Positions 17,038 through 25,876 of a stretch of 41,117 nucleotides of DNA are shown piece by piece (the stretch's first letter is position 1; every line of letters starts with the position of its first letter). The notes under the pieces are model-generated. The model saw nothing but the letters and a program-made list of their open reading frames with translations. It did no database searches and was not told the DNA's origin. Source of the stretch: Methanolobus bombayensis (lineage in GTDB: Archaea > Halobacteriota > Methanosarcinia > Methanosarcinales > Methanosarcinaceae); NCBI RefSeq assembly GCF_017873415.1, contig NZ_JAGGKD010000018.1:1-41117 (forward strand), read 5' to 3'. The translations under genes were made by a program, and so were the position numbers.

Positions 17038-17646
17038 TTAAGTGTGTACTACAATTCGACCTTCCACTTTAAGTTTACCCTCAACAAATAATCTTACAGC
17101 TTCAGGGAATATCTTGTGTTCCTGTTCAAGTATACGACCTGCAAGGTCATCGGCGGTATCTCCTTCTAGAACAGGGACACAATTCTGGATAATTATTGGT
17201 CCGGTGTCCATTCCTTCATCAACAAAATGTACGGTGCAGCCACTTACCTTTACACCGTAGTCAAAAGCCTGTTGTTGAGCATGAAGTCCTTTAAAAGAAG
17301 GAAGAAGTGCAGGGTGGATATTGATAATTCTGTTACTATATGCTGCAATCAGGTCCTTTCCAACCAGACGCATATAACCTGCAAGTAATATTAAATCAAC
17401 ATCGTTGTCTTCCAGAACTTGCATTATTTCTTTTTCATATTCCTGTTTACCTGAATAATCTGAGGGGTCTATGAAAACGTCGGTAATTCCATGGTTGCGT
17501 GCACGTTCAAGTGCATATGCATCACCAACATCGCTTATCACAACGGATATTTTTGCTTCCTTTATGTATCCGCTTTCGATATTATCTATAATAGATTGTA
17601 GATTCGATCCTCTTCCTGAAACAAGTACTGCAATGTTGGTAGTCAT
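17038..17646 (-). CDS. purN: Phosphoribosylglycinamide formyltransferase
   Basis: 202-residue GAR transformylase using 10-formyl-THF in purine synthesis. N-terminal phosphate-binding loop AVLVSGRGSNLQSI, catalytic region LLAGYMRLVG and INIHPALLPSFKGLHAQQQA (Asn, His), and VHFVDEGMDTGPII with the catalytic Asp. It is the first gene of the minus-strand C1 cluster. Many methanogens use formate-dependent PurT/PurP instead, so a formyl-THF-dependent PurN fits the folate enzymes downstream. Confidence 0.94.
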   Translation of the reverse strand: MTTNIAVLVSGRGSNLQSIIDNIESGYIKEAKISVVISDVGDAYALERARNHGITDVFIDPSDYSGKQEYEKEIMQVLEDNDVDLILLAGYMRLVGKDLIAAYSNRIINIHPALLPSFKGLHAQQQAFDYGVKVSGCTVHFVDEGMDTGPIIIQNCVPVLEGDTADDLAGRILEQEHKIFPEAVRLFVEGKLKVEGRIVVHT

Positions 17647-17737
17647 TGTTAGTTCTAAAAGTGATTTCTGTATATTAGGGTTTTGGATTTATCAATAACT
17701 GCCGGAAAATAATATCTTTTTCTTTTAAATAGCGATT

Positions 17738-18706
17738 TCAGGTATTTATATTATGTTTTTTTGTCCTTTCATCAATAAGTTCTGCAAGTTCTTCTGTTCC
17801 CGATAGCTTGTCAAGTTCGGTCTTCTCTATAAGTACGGTATTCTCCACAGTTTCTGACTTTATCTGTCCGTTAATTATGAAAACAGATTTTGTCCTTGTA
17901 ACACAGGAGATACTGCTCATGAGGTCTGCGCGCTTTATCATTGCACTGCTGTATGTACTGACACCTGTTAGAAGAGTATCGGATATATCTTTCGAGATCG
18001 CCTTAAAAGGTGCCTGACTTGTGGAAACAACCTGATATCCAAGTGTATGAAGCATTCCTAGTATTCCATCATCAGGTTGCGGTTCAGAGGTATTCTCTGC
18101 TGGAATATCGATACTGGTTCTTTTTTCAAAACAATGCAATATATCTATGGATTTTGCAAGGGCAACATCAAGCAGTTCTTCGAGATGAAGCACGATATCG
18201 ATGGAAGCATCCATTCCTCCCTCTTCATATTTACTGATGGTCCTTCTGGAAACGCCGAGTTCAGTGGCAAGGGCCCCAAGTGACATTGATGTTCTCTTGC
18301 GTGCTTCTTTTAGTACATCTCCATCAATTGATACATAAAGTCCTCCGGGAGCTGCTGACACAAGCGGAGGTATGTCCTCGACAAAATAATCATAAAGTGT
18401 CTGTACATTGACTGCCGGAATATCATAGCGCATATAGACTACGCTGTCCTCAAGCATCTGGTCCCTGGTCTTTGCGCCAATAAGTATTGCAGTTCCACCA
18501 AGATACCGTGCAAGGCTTTTCATCTCCCTTGCGGTCTCTTCATTGAGCCCGTCTATGTTAAAAAGAACTTTACAAAAAAGGAGTGTTTCACTTTTCCTTG
18601 CTGCAAGATCAAAGCTTCGTGGTCGAATATTGCATCTCTTTGATACAATGAAGCCTGCCTGCTGTAATACATCAATTATCTGATGTATAAGGATCTCTTT
18701 TGTCAT
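17738..18706 (-). CDS. Archaeal HTH-type transcriptional regulator with nuclease-like N-terminal domain
   Basis: 322 residues. Residues 1-115 form an alpha/beta domain resembling the restriction-endonuclease-like fold of this conserved archaeal regulator family (ILIHQIIDVLQQAGF, SFDLAARKSETLLFCKV). A helix-turn-helix of the Cro/CI type follows (about 130-185: RTSMSLGALATELGVSRRTI, SKYEEGG), then a C-terminal domain of about 120 residues repeating the N-terminal style (ILGMLHTLGYQVV, FKAISK). DNA target unknown. Monocistronic; ATATAAATATAT near 18731-18742 is a plausible TATA box. Family membership is from motif recognition. Confidence 0.75.
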   Translation of the reverse strand: MTKEILIHQIIDVLQQAGFIVSKRCNIRPRSFDLAARKSETLLFCKVLFNIDGLNEETAREMKSLARYLGGTAILIGAKTRDQMLEDSVVYMRYDIPAVNVQTLYDYFVEDIPPLVSAAPGGLYVSIDGDVLKEARKRTSMSLGALATELGVSRRTISKYEEGGMDASIDIVLHLEELLDVALAKSIDILHCFEKRTSIDIPAENTSEPQPDDGILGMLHTLGYQVVSTSQAPFKAISKDISDTLLTGVSTYSSAMIKRADLMSSISCVTRTKSVFIINGQIKSETVENTVLIEKTELDKLSGTEELAELIDERTKKHNINT

Positions 18707-18955
18707 GGCTAAATAGGCATTGTTTGCACATCTATATAAATATATCTTATGTCTGTAATTCCCGGATAATACTCCAATCTTTGATAAATTATCCTAATAA
18801 TATTTCATGAGAAAATTATTTATCTGATGCACATATTTTAATGTGTATATACAACAAAGTTACTTTTCTAGCATAGTTGTTACATTTGCCAGTAGAGTGG
18901 AAAAATATGGAATCAGAAATATACTTTGCATAATTATCATTTGAGGGTATTTCTG

Positions 18956-20851
18956 ATGTCTGAATTCAATAAATTTTTCTTCGATACCAGGATCATAATT
19001 TTGCTCTCATTAGTCTTTGGTTCTTTTTACTGGTTTATTGATGCCTTGATAGATTATATTTTCATCTCAGGCAATTCTTTTACAAGCTATCTTCTTTGGA
19101 ATGTTTCTACGCACGAAATATACATGCGTTTTTCAGTGATACTCATCTTTCTTTTGTTTGGAATTGTCATTTCCACATTTGCAGGTCATTCCAGGACAAT
19201 GAGCATTGCTGTTGAGGATGAAAAGAAAAAGTCCTATAAAATAATGGATATTCTTCCAATGATCGTTCTTTTTCTGGACATAAAAGGTAATGTTTCCTGC
19301 GTCAATAAAAAAATTCTTGAATTAACAGGCTATGAAGAAGAACAAATATCAGGTGATAAGTGGCTTCATCTCCTTTTTTCTGATAGCTCTATATATGATA
19401 TTCGATCTTACTGGGACCAATTCCTGTCCGGTGAAATTGATTCTGTCACCGATCTTGAGGTACCTATAATATGTGCGGATGGTTCCAGAAAATTAATTCT
19501 ATGGAATGCTGTTTCTTTTACGGATAAACACAATGAATTTAGTGGGATTCTCATCTCAGGTGAGGATGTTACAGATGTAAAAAATGCAGAAAAAGCTCTT
19601 CTTCTTGACGAATCAAGACTTGAGGCTCTTTTGAAGCTCAACCAGCTATCAGGTTCCACTAAAGAGGAAATTCTTGACTTTTCACTTGAGAAAGCAGTCG
19701 AACTTACTGAAAGTGAAGTTGGTTATGTTGGTTTTGTGAATGAAGCTGAAGAAGAATTCACTATGTATGGCAGATCCATAAAATCAGAAGATGGCTTCAA
19801 AGTTACTCCTGTAAATATAGATTTTGATATTGATGAAAATCATCTCTGGTCAATGGTAATGAAGCAAAGAAAGCCGGTCATATCTAATAACTATCCTGAA
19901 GATTCTCCTGTTAACCAAGGTTTTCCATCCGGTCATGTGAAGGTCCGTAATTATCTTTGTATACCAATATCCGACTCTGAAGAAATAGTTATGATAGCAG
20001 GCGTAGGTAACAAAAATGGTGATTATGACAGTTCTGATATCAGGCAAATGACACTTCTCATGGAAGGTACATGGAAGCTTCTGCAAAGAAGAAAGGATGA
20101 AGAAAAGATAAAGTCATATGCAAGAGAGCTTGAGGACAATAACAAAGAATTAGAATCCCTGGATCGCATGAAAGATGAGTTCATGGCAAACATCACTCAT
20201 GAACTTAAAACACCACTTATTCCTATAAAAGGATACAGTGAGCTTCTTTTTGAAGGTCATCTGGGTTCTATGTGTGATGAACAGAAAAAAGGTGTAAGCG
20301 TAATTCTGCAAAATGCCGAAAGATTGCATAAACTGATCGATTCCTTACTCTATATGCAGAATATCCGCACAGGTAATATGCAGTATCACCTTGATTCCAT
20401 TGATATTGTTTATGTAATTGACAAGGTGGTCGATAAGATTTTTTCTCATAAGGACGGGGATATCCCTGAGCTGAAAAAGGAATATTCTTCACCTTTGCCT
20501 TTCATTTGTGGAAACACAACCTATATGGAACAGGTTTTTTCACATATACTTGAAAATGCATTCAAATTCACTCCACCGGAAGGTTCGGTGACAATTGAGG
20601 TATTCCGGGAGAAAAAGAATATACATGTTATCGTCAGGGATACAGGTATAGGAATTTCAGAGGAGGAAATGCCTCACATCTTTAAAAGATTCTATCAGGC
20701 AGACGGTTCCCTGACACGCCGTCATGGTGGAAATGGTCTTGGACTATACCTTTGTAAAAGTGTTGTAGAGGCACACGGTGGGTCTATCCGTGCAGTCAGT
20801 GAGCTAGGAAATGGGACAGAAATACATGTTCTTCTACCTGTTATTGAGTAA
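18956..20851 (+). CDS. Membrane sensor histidine kinase with PAS and GAF domains
   Basis: 631-residue sensor kinase. Two membrane helices lie near residues 12-35 and 55-80, then a PAS domain (about 90-205, with ELTGYEEEQISGDKWLHLLF), a GAF domain (about 215-375, GYVGFVNEAEEEF, NYLCIPISD) and a coiled linker. The phosphoacceptor is His415 in FMANITHELKTPL; the ATPase domain has HILENAFKFT, DTGIGIS, FKRFYQ and GGNGLGLYL. I chose ATG 18956, preceded by GAGGGT, over ATG 18926. No response regulator is adjacent, as is common for archaeal kinases, so the partner and signal are unknown. Confidence 0.92.
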   Translation: MSEFNKFFFDTRIIILLSLVFGSFYWFIDALIDYIFISGNSFTSYLLWNVSTHEIYMRFSVILIFLLFGIVISTFAGHSRTMSIAVEDEKKKSYKIMDILPMIVLFLDIKGNVSCVNKKILELTGYEEEQISGDKWLHLLFSDSSIYDIRSYWDQFLSGEIDSVTDLEVPIICADGSRKLILWNAVSFTDKHNEFSGILISGEDVTDVKNAEKALLLDESRLEALLKLNQLSGSTKEEILDFSLEKAVELTESEVGYVGFVNEAEEEFTMYGRSIKSEDGFKVTPVNIDFDIDENHLWSMVMKQRKPVISNNYPEDSPVNQGFPSGHVKVRNYLCIPISDSEEIVMIAGVGNKNGDYDSSDIRQMTLLMEGTWKLLQRRKDEEKIKSYARELEDNNKELESLDRMKDEFMANITHELKTPLIPIKGYSELLFEGHLGSMCDEQKKGVSVILQNAERLHKLIDSLLYMQNIRTGNMQYHLDSIDIVYVIDKVVDKIFSHKDGDIPELKKEYSSPLPFICGNTTYMEQVFSHILENAFKFTPPEGSVTIEVFREKKNIHVIVRDTGIGISEEEMPHIFKRFYQADGSLTRRHGGNGLGLYLCKSVVEAHGGSIRAVSELGNGTEIHVLLPVIE

Positions 20852-20917
20852 TAAGTGCGATTATTCCTTTCAAGAGGAATAATTTAAAACCAATCAATTA
20901 TATTTGCAATTGGTCAA

Positions 20918-22222
20918 ATGAGCAGTGAACACACCAAACTTATCATCGGGATTGATGATACGGATTCCAGGGAAGGCATGTGCACAACGTATCTGTGTGC
21001 TCTTTTAAGGGATGATCTTTCCTCTTTTGTACAGGTCATATCAGAACCAATACTTGTGCGTCTGAATCCTACTATTCCTTACAAGACCCGGGGGAATGCA
21101 TCAGTGGCACTTTTTCTGGAATGCAGGGATTCTCAAAAAGTCATTGATCTGGTGATAGACACAGTTGCTTCCATGGCGTGTCTTGATGGAGAAAATACGA
21201 ATCCAGGTGTTGTTTTTGTGATTGAGGAGCAGTTTGGTAATGTAAAGAACAAGCTAAGTTCTTTTTTCAGACGTGCAGTTAAAGATGTCATAACAATAGA
21301 TGAAGCAAAGGAACTTTCATCTGAACTTGATCTTAAGTTCCGGGCTTTCAAGAATGGTCGTGGTCTGATAGGTGCTCTTTCTGCATGTGGAGCTATGCTT
21401 GATCCTGATTGGGATCACACATATGAGTATCTTGCTTATAGGGAAAAAGAAGTATGGGGCACAAAGCGTGAAGTTGAAGAGCTTTCTCTTTTTGAAGCCG
21501 ACAGGCAGACATACCCCGATACATGGGATACCGTTGACCATGTGAATAACATAACAGTCTGTGTTCCTCATTCAGGTGATCCCGTGCTTTACGGAATAAG
21601 GGGAAAAGATATTTCTTCTGTGGAAAAGGCGGCTTCTTTTGTAATTTCCGAACCCGTGGAACGTATGTGCATCTATCGTACTAATCAGGGTACAGATATG
21701 CATCTCATTCATGTTTCAGGAATTAGTGAGATAAAGGAGATGCATTCCTATATTCTGGAAGGTGAGGTTTTTTCAGAACCTGCAACCATTAGAGGAGGCC
21801 ATACTATATTCTCTCTGAAGGACTCTGCAGGTAATCTTATCGATTGTGCGGCATTTGAGCCTACAAAGAATTTCAGGGAACTTGTACGCAAGTTGATCCC
21901 TGGTGACCGAATAGTGGTCTATGGCAGTGTTACTGAAAATACCCTGAACATTGAAAAGATAAAATTATTGGAGCTGGTAAAGGCATATGAAATCCGCAAT
22001 CCTCTGTGTCCTTCATGTGGTAAAAGGATGAAATCTGCAGGTTCCGGACAGGGTTACAGATGCAAAAAATGCGGTACAAGGTCTGAATTTACTGAAAACA
22101 AAGAACTTAAAAGAGATGTTTTGCCAGGATTCTATGAAGTTCCACCATGCGCAAGGCGCCATCTTGCAAAACAACTTCTTCGATTTGAAAATGACGATCT
22201 GCCAATATATCCTGGCAGATGA
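20918..22222 (+). CDS. tiaS: tRNA(Ile2) 2-agmatinylcytidine synthetase TiaS
   Basis: 434-residue archaeal enzyme that attaches agmatine to C34 of tRNA-Ile2 (CAU) with ATP so it reads AUA. The N-terminus LIIGIDDTDSREGMCTTYL is the family hallmark; RLNPTIPYKTRGNASVAL and the region FRAFKNGRGLIGALSA follow. An OB-fold lies near residues 285-355 and a zinc ribbon begins with CPSCGKRM at about 364-371, then CKKCG. Full length for the family. The start ATG 20918 is 66 bases after the kinase; it ends 12 bases from convergent nadE. Confidence 0.95.
   Translation: MSSEHTKLIIGIDDTDSREGMCTTYLCALLRDDLSSFVQVISEPILVRLNPTIPYKTRGNASVALFLECRDSQKVIDLVIDTVASMACLDGENTNPGVVFVIEEQFGNVKNKLSSFFRRAVKDVITIDEAKELSSELDLKFRAFKNGRGLIGALSACGAMLDPDWDHTYEYLAYREKEVWGTKREVEELSLFEADRQTYPDTWDTVDHVNNITVCVPHSGDPVLYGIRGKDISSVEKAASFVISEPVERMCIYRTNQGTDMHLIHVSGISEIKEMHSYILEGEVFSEPATIRGGHTIFSLKDSAGNLIDCAAFEPTKNFRELVRKLIPGDRIVVYGSVTENTLNIEKIKLLELVKAYEIRNPLCPSCGKRMKSAGSGQGYRCKKCGTRSEFTENKELKRDVLPGFYEVPPCARRHLAKQLLRFENDDLPIYPGR
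22199..22218 (+). terminator. Possible terminator hairpin at the end of tiaS
   Basis: CTGCCA-8 nt-TGGCAG inverted repeat, inside the last codons of tiaS and followed by AT-rich sequence. The tiaS and nadE genes converge with only 12 bases between them, so a hairpin inside coding sequence could serve as transcription end signal. Short stem, weak evidence. Confidence 0.3.
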
Positions 22223-22234
22223 TTAAACTTATAT

Positions 22235-23014
22235 TTATCTTATTGATTTGAGATCTGCTATCGGAGGAGCTTTCTGTTTGTGCAGGTTGACGTTTATTCT
22301 TTTCAGGACGGAATCCCTCTGAGATGGAGTCATACCAAGTGTGTTCTGTGCAACCTGTGGGGTTTCACCTTCAAGTAAAAGTGCAAGGAACCTGTCAACC
22401 AGTTCATAGGTAATACCAAGCTCATCTTCGTCTGTCTGGTCGGCCCAGAGCCTTGCAGAAGGGGCTTTGCTAATGATCTCTTCAGGAATGTCCATAAGAA
22501 CGGACATTTCCCTGACCTCTGTTTTGTAAAGGTCACCTATTGGTTCAAGATCAACTCCACCATCACCGTATTTAGTGAAGTATCCCAGCAGTATCTCTGT
22601 TTTGTTTCCGGTTCCCATGACCATTCTGGACATGTAGTTAGCATAATAATAAAGGACTGACATTCGTATCCTGGCTTTCAGGTTGCCATTGGCGTGTGAG
22701 TCAGATTCTGAACTTTCAGGTATTGAATCCATGTATCCTGAGATTATACCTGATATGTCAACGGTTTTAAACTCGATTCCAAGTCTTGATGCAACCTCAG
22801 TGGCATCAAGTACGTCTTCGGCAGGTGTAAGGTTAAGTTCCGGCATATGTATGCCAAGGACATTTTCCTTTCCCAGGGCTTCAACCGTCAGATAGGCTGT
22901 AAGTGCGGAATCAATTCCTCCGCTAAGACCTACAACAGCACCTTTAACTCCGGATTCAATTGTTTTATCCCTGATGAACTCAATTATGACGTCTTTTGCT
23001 TTTGAAATATCCAT
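22235..23014 (-). CDS. nadE: NAD+ synthetase (ammonia-dependent)
   Basis: 259-residue NAD synthetase amidating nicotinate adenine dinucleotide with ATP. The PP-loop SGGIDSALTAYL is at about residues 31-42, NLKARIRMSVLYYYAN and GTGNKTEILLGYFTKYGDGG bind deamido-NAD, and the C-terminus has the substrate segment PSARLWADQTDEDELGITY. No glutaminase domain, so it uses ammonia. It converges on tiaS and lies 47 bases downstream of the first KaiC-like gene on the same strand. Confidence 0.95.
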   Translation of the reverse strand: MDISKAKDVIIEFIRDKTIESGVKGAVVGLSGGIDSALTAYLTVEALGKENVLGIHMPELNLTPAEDVLDATEVASRLGIEFKTVDISGIISGYMDSIPESSESDSHANGNLKARIRMSVLYYYANYMSRMVMGTGNKTEILLGYFTKYGDGGVDLEPIGDLYKTEVREMSVLMDIPEEIISKAPSARLWADQTDEDELGITYELVDRFLALLLEGETPQVAQNTLGMTPSQRDSVLKRINVNLHKQKAPPIADLKSIR

Positions 23015-23061
23015 TTTTACCAGCCCTGCCAGTCTTTAATTGAGAATGTTCTCAATCATAT

Positions 23062-23769
23062 TTATCTATTGGTCTTAGGAGTTAGTAGCCTGATACCTTC
23101 TTTGCTTATATTGTAATTCACAATATCCAGAGAAATTTCCGTGTCTCTCATCTTTGGTATGTATAGGTATCTTTCCATTTTACCCGTATAGGGATTTTCT
23201 TTTATCATCAAATGGATTGTTCCGTAAGTTGAGTATTCGGCTATCCTGTGAGTAAGTTCATGTGCAGTTTTATCCATTACTATTAGGCCTGTCCACTTTG
23301 ATTGCGAGAATATGTATACAAGAGTGTCAATTTGATCCCTGAAATCTTTTAGATCCTGGCCAATTGAAAATGTACCAATATTGTCAAAGACAATTATTTC
23401 TGTATCTTCCGGAATCAGGAATTTTATTTTACGCGGATCCGTGGAATTTGTTGTAATATTTGCGTATTTATCATCAATACCTTCTATTCTTCTTTCAAGC
23501 ACTCTCACCATTGTAAGCTGCTTGTTTTCCACAAAAGGTTCAATATCCCGACCAATTGTTTTTCCATGAAATATTATCTTCTCAGGGTTTTCTTCAGTTG
23601 CCAGCATCGCACATTTTTTCCCGTCCATGCAGGCTTTATAAAGAAAATGTATGGCAAACAATGTTTTACCTGTGCCAGGCTCTCCGGTTAATAAGACTGT
23701 TTCTCCTTCCACAAATCCTCCCTATATTCTTTTGTCGACATCAGGGATTCCGGTAGATATTCTTTTCAT
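23062..23769 (-). CDS. KaiC-like RecA-superfamily ATPase with in-frame UAG at codon 16
   Basis: Single-domain KaiC-like ATPase of 235 residues if UAG is read. Reading from ATG 23769 gives MKRISTGIPDVDKRI, then TAG (23722-23724), then GGFVEGETVLLTG. The downstream paralogue (24572) reads MARISSGISDLDKRLQGGF, so UAG sits exactly where the paralogue has Gln16; CAG to TAG is one base change. Walker A GEPGTGKT, KaiC-type glutamates ATEENPEK and Walker B IIVFDNIG are intact. The alternative is initiation at GTG 23712, with GGGAGG five bases before it, giving 216 residues lacking the conserved N-terminus. Both products could be made. Function unknown; family members signal by ATP-dependent oligomerisation. 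Confidence 0.8.
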
Positions 23770-23861
23770 AAATTACACCACATTTTTGCTGAAGCAGGCA
23801 AGATTGCTATGAATCACTTACAGTTTCAGTATTCAATGTGTGTTTTTTATCTGTTTGCAGT

Positions 23862-24572
23862 CTATCTGTTTGTCTTTGGAGAGAATAGTTTTATTCCGTC
23901 TTCTGTAATATCATAATTTATCAGTTCCAGAGTAATTTTTGTACCTCTCATTTTTGGTATGAACATGAATCTTTCCATTTTACCTGTGTATGGGTTTTCC
24001 TTGAACATCAGTCTGATGGTTCCATAGGTGGAATATTCCGCAATATTATGTGTAAATTCATGTGCTGCTGCATCCATTATGATAAGTGATGTTCTTTTTT
24101 GTGCAGAAAGCAAGAATGAAAGTACTTCAAGTTCTTCTTTGAATGTCTTAAGATCCACTCCGATAGAGAAAGTTCCCATATTGTCAAGGACAATAACATC
24201 TACTTCATCATTAATTATGTGTGTAAGATTGTTCAATGTGTCAATATTCATACATGTAAAACTGTCTGCACCTTCTTCCATGTTCATGACTCGCATTTCA
24301 AAAAAACGTATCATGGTGAGCTGGTTACTTTCAGTGTAAGGCTCCAGATCAAAGCCAAGAGCTTTTCCATGCTCTACTATCTTTTCCGGAGTTTCCTCTG
24401 TTGCTATCATTATACATTTTTTACCTTCGAGGCATGCACTATACAGGAACTGTATGCCAAATATGGTTTTTCCTGTACCTGGTTTCCCTGTTATGAGTAT
24501 ACATTCTCCCTCGGGGAAACCTCCTTGTAATCTCTTGTCAAGATCACTGATACCACTGGATATTCTTGCCAT
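23862..24572 (-). CDS. KaiC-like RecA-superfamily ATPase (intact paralogue)
   Basis: 236-residue single KaiC domain. SGISDLDKRLQGGFPEGECI at the N-terminus, Walker A GKPGTGKT (about residues 30-37), catalytic glutamates ATEETPEKIVEHG and Walker B VIVLDNMG are conserved. The C-terminal half, with NIAEYSTYGTIRLMFKENPY and YTGKMERFMFIPKMRGT, closely matches the neighbouring copy, so the pair is a tandem duplication; the gap is 92 bases. The start ATG 24572 follows AGGAAC. It stops at TAG, with a TAA five codons later after T-A-N-R, a near repeat of K-T-N-R. Role not known; possibly a signalling ATPase. Confidence 0.85.
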   Translation of the reverse strand: MARISSGISDLDKRLQGGFPEGECILITGKPGTGKTIFGIQFLYSACLEGKKCIMIATEETPEKIVEHGKALGFDLEPYTESNQLTMIRFFEMRVMNMEEGADSFTCMNIDTLNNLTHIINDEVDVIVLDNMGTFSIGVDLKTFKEELEVLSFLLSAQKRTSLIIMDAAAHEFTHNIAEYSTYGTIRLMFKENPYTGKMERFMFIPKMRGTKITLELINYDITEDGIKLFSPKTNR

Positions 24573-24683
24573 GGAATGTTCCTCTTGTATTTATATGTAT
24601 TTTCAAGTATATATTTAGTTGTATAACAAATACAGGTCTGTATAACAAAGAATTATCTATCTTCAGAAAGTATCTGAAATCAT

Positions 24684-25163
24684 ATGGAATACTACATCGC
24701 AGATTCTGCAGTTTTTATCATGGGAAGTGGAATAGAACCTTATCGTATCATAACTATTCCCTCGGTTGTTAATGAACTTAAAAGCAATGAGGCAGCCATG
24801 CGTTTTGATCTTGCCCGGGAGAATGGTGCCAGGGTGGAAATGCCGGATGTTATTTTCCGTGAAAAAGTTATGAAGGTTGCCAATAAGACAAAAGACTGTG
24901 AAGAATTATCTTCAACTGATATTGATATCCTGGCAAAGGCTCTTGAATATAAAGAAAATTCTGTGCTTTTGACCGACGATTATGCAGTCCAGAATGTTGC
25001 AAAGGTCCTGGGGCTGCAAGTAAAGCCAGTCGCCCAGAAAAAGATAAAGGATGTTCTGGTATGGGAAAAACAGTGTACAGGCTGCCGAAGGAAATTTGAT
25101 AGTGGTGATGTCTGTCCTGTTTGTGGTTCTCCTTTGAAGAAAAGGCGCAAAAGAAAAATATAA
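24684..25163 (+). CDS. nob1: Endoribonuclease Nob1 (PIN domain, zinc ribbon)
   Basis: 159-residue archaeal Nob1, the PIN nuclease that cuts the 3' end of pre-16S rRNA. Asp7 in YYIADSAVF starts the PIN acidic site, STDIDILAKALE and LLTDDYAVQNVA supply further acidic residues, and a zinc ribbon follows (Cys131, Cys134, Cys144, Cys147: CTGC and CPVC) before a basic tail KKRRKRKI. Full length. It is divergent from the KaiC-like gene and 54 bases before the gfcR-like gene. Confidence 0.92.
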   Translation: MEYYIADSAVFIMGSGIEPYRIITIPSVVNELKSNEAAMRFDLARENGARVEMPDVIFREKVMKVANKTKDCEELSSTDIDILAKALEYKENSVLLTDDYAVQNVAKVLGLQVKPVAQKKIKDVLVWEKQCTGCRRKFDSGDVCPVCGSPLKKRRKRKI

Positions 25164-25217
25164 CATCTCTGTTTGATATATTACATATAAGTTAAAACAT
25201 TAAAATACGGGATTCAT

Positions 25218-25829
25218 ATGAAGAATATTGATAAATTGATCCAAAAAGCCCTTGAATTGCAGGCTAAAGGTTTTGTTACAAGGCAAATAGCTGATGAGCT
25301 CAACGTTTCCCGGGAAACTGTCACATGGCTTCTGACCCGTGCAAAGAAGGAAGAGGTCTCATCTGCACCAAAAGATATCTCTGTCAACTGGAGCAGTATA
25401 GGAAAAAGTGCATTCAGAATGCGCCATGTAGGAATTGCTATGTGTGATATGGTTCTTGACACAGTAGAGGCAACAGAAAGTGATATTGACCTGGTGGTAG
25501 GAATTGGTCTGAGTGGTGTTCCCCTTGCAAGCTTCATAGCAGAAGAACTCAACACTGAACTTTCAGTGTATCATGCTTACAATGAACAGGGTGATGAATC
25601 AAGGCCAAGTGGGGCTTTCAGCAGAAATTTTGCAGGTATAAAGGGAAAGAAATGCATCATTGTGGATGATGTAATTACAACTGGTAACACAATGAATGAT
25701 GTTGTAACCCATCTGCGCAGTTCCGGTGCAAAACCTGTGGGAATTGCTGTGCTTGTAGATAAGACAGGTTCTGAAACTCTCTCAGAGGTACCTGTGCATT
25801 CACTTGTGCGCATCACACGTGTAGACTGA
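25218..25829 (+). CDS. gfcR: GfcR-like PRTase transcriptional regulator (PyrE2 family)
   Basis: 203 residues: an N-terminal helix-turn-helix (about 10-50, [20 protein letters not shown]) fused to a type I phosphoribosyltransferase domain with the PRPP loop [14 protein letters not shown] (about 149-162). Archaeal proteins of this form are annotated as orotate PRTase-like; the haloarchaeal GfcR is a transcription regulator of sugar metabolism. Lone PRTase activity cannot be excluded. In methanogens the regulated genes are unknown. It follows nob1 on the same strand and converges with the DHH gene. Confidence 0.85.
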   Translation: MKNIDKLIQKALELQAKGFVTRQIADELNVSRETVTWLLTRAKKEEVSSAPKDISVNWSSIGKSAFRMRHVGIAMCDMVLDTVEATESDIDLVVGIGLSGVPLASFIAEELNTELSVYHAYNEQGDESRPSGAFSRNFAGIKGKKCIIVDDVITTGNTMNDVVTHLRSSGAKPVGIAVLVDKTGSETLSEVPVHSLVRITRVD

Positions 25830-25854
25830 TTCTAATTTTAAAAATTGTTTTTTA

Positions 25855-25876
25855 GTAGGAGTTATTCAACTCCTAC
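25855..25876. terminator. Convergent terminator hairpin with T-run
   Basis: Perfect 9-bp inverted repeat GTAGGAGTT-ATTC-AACTCCTAC, overlapping the stop codon of the minus-strand DHH gene. On the plus strand the T-run ATTGTTTTTTAG just before it is the likely end of the gfcR transcript. A hairpin shared by both convergent genes. Confidence 0.4.
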
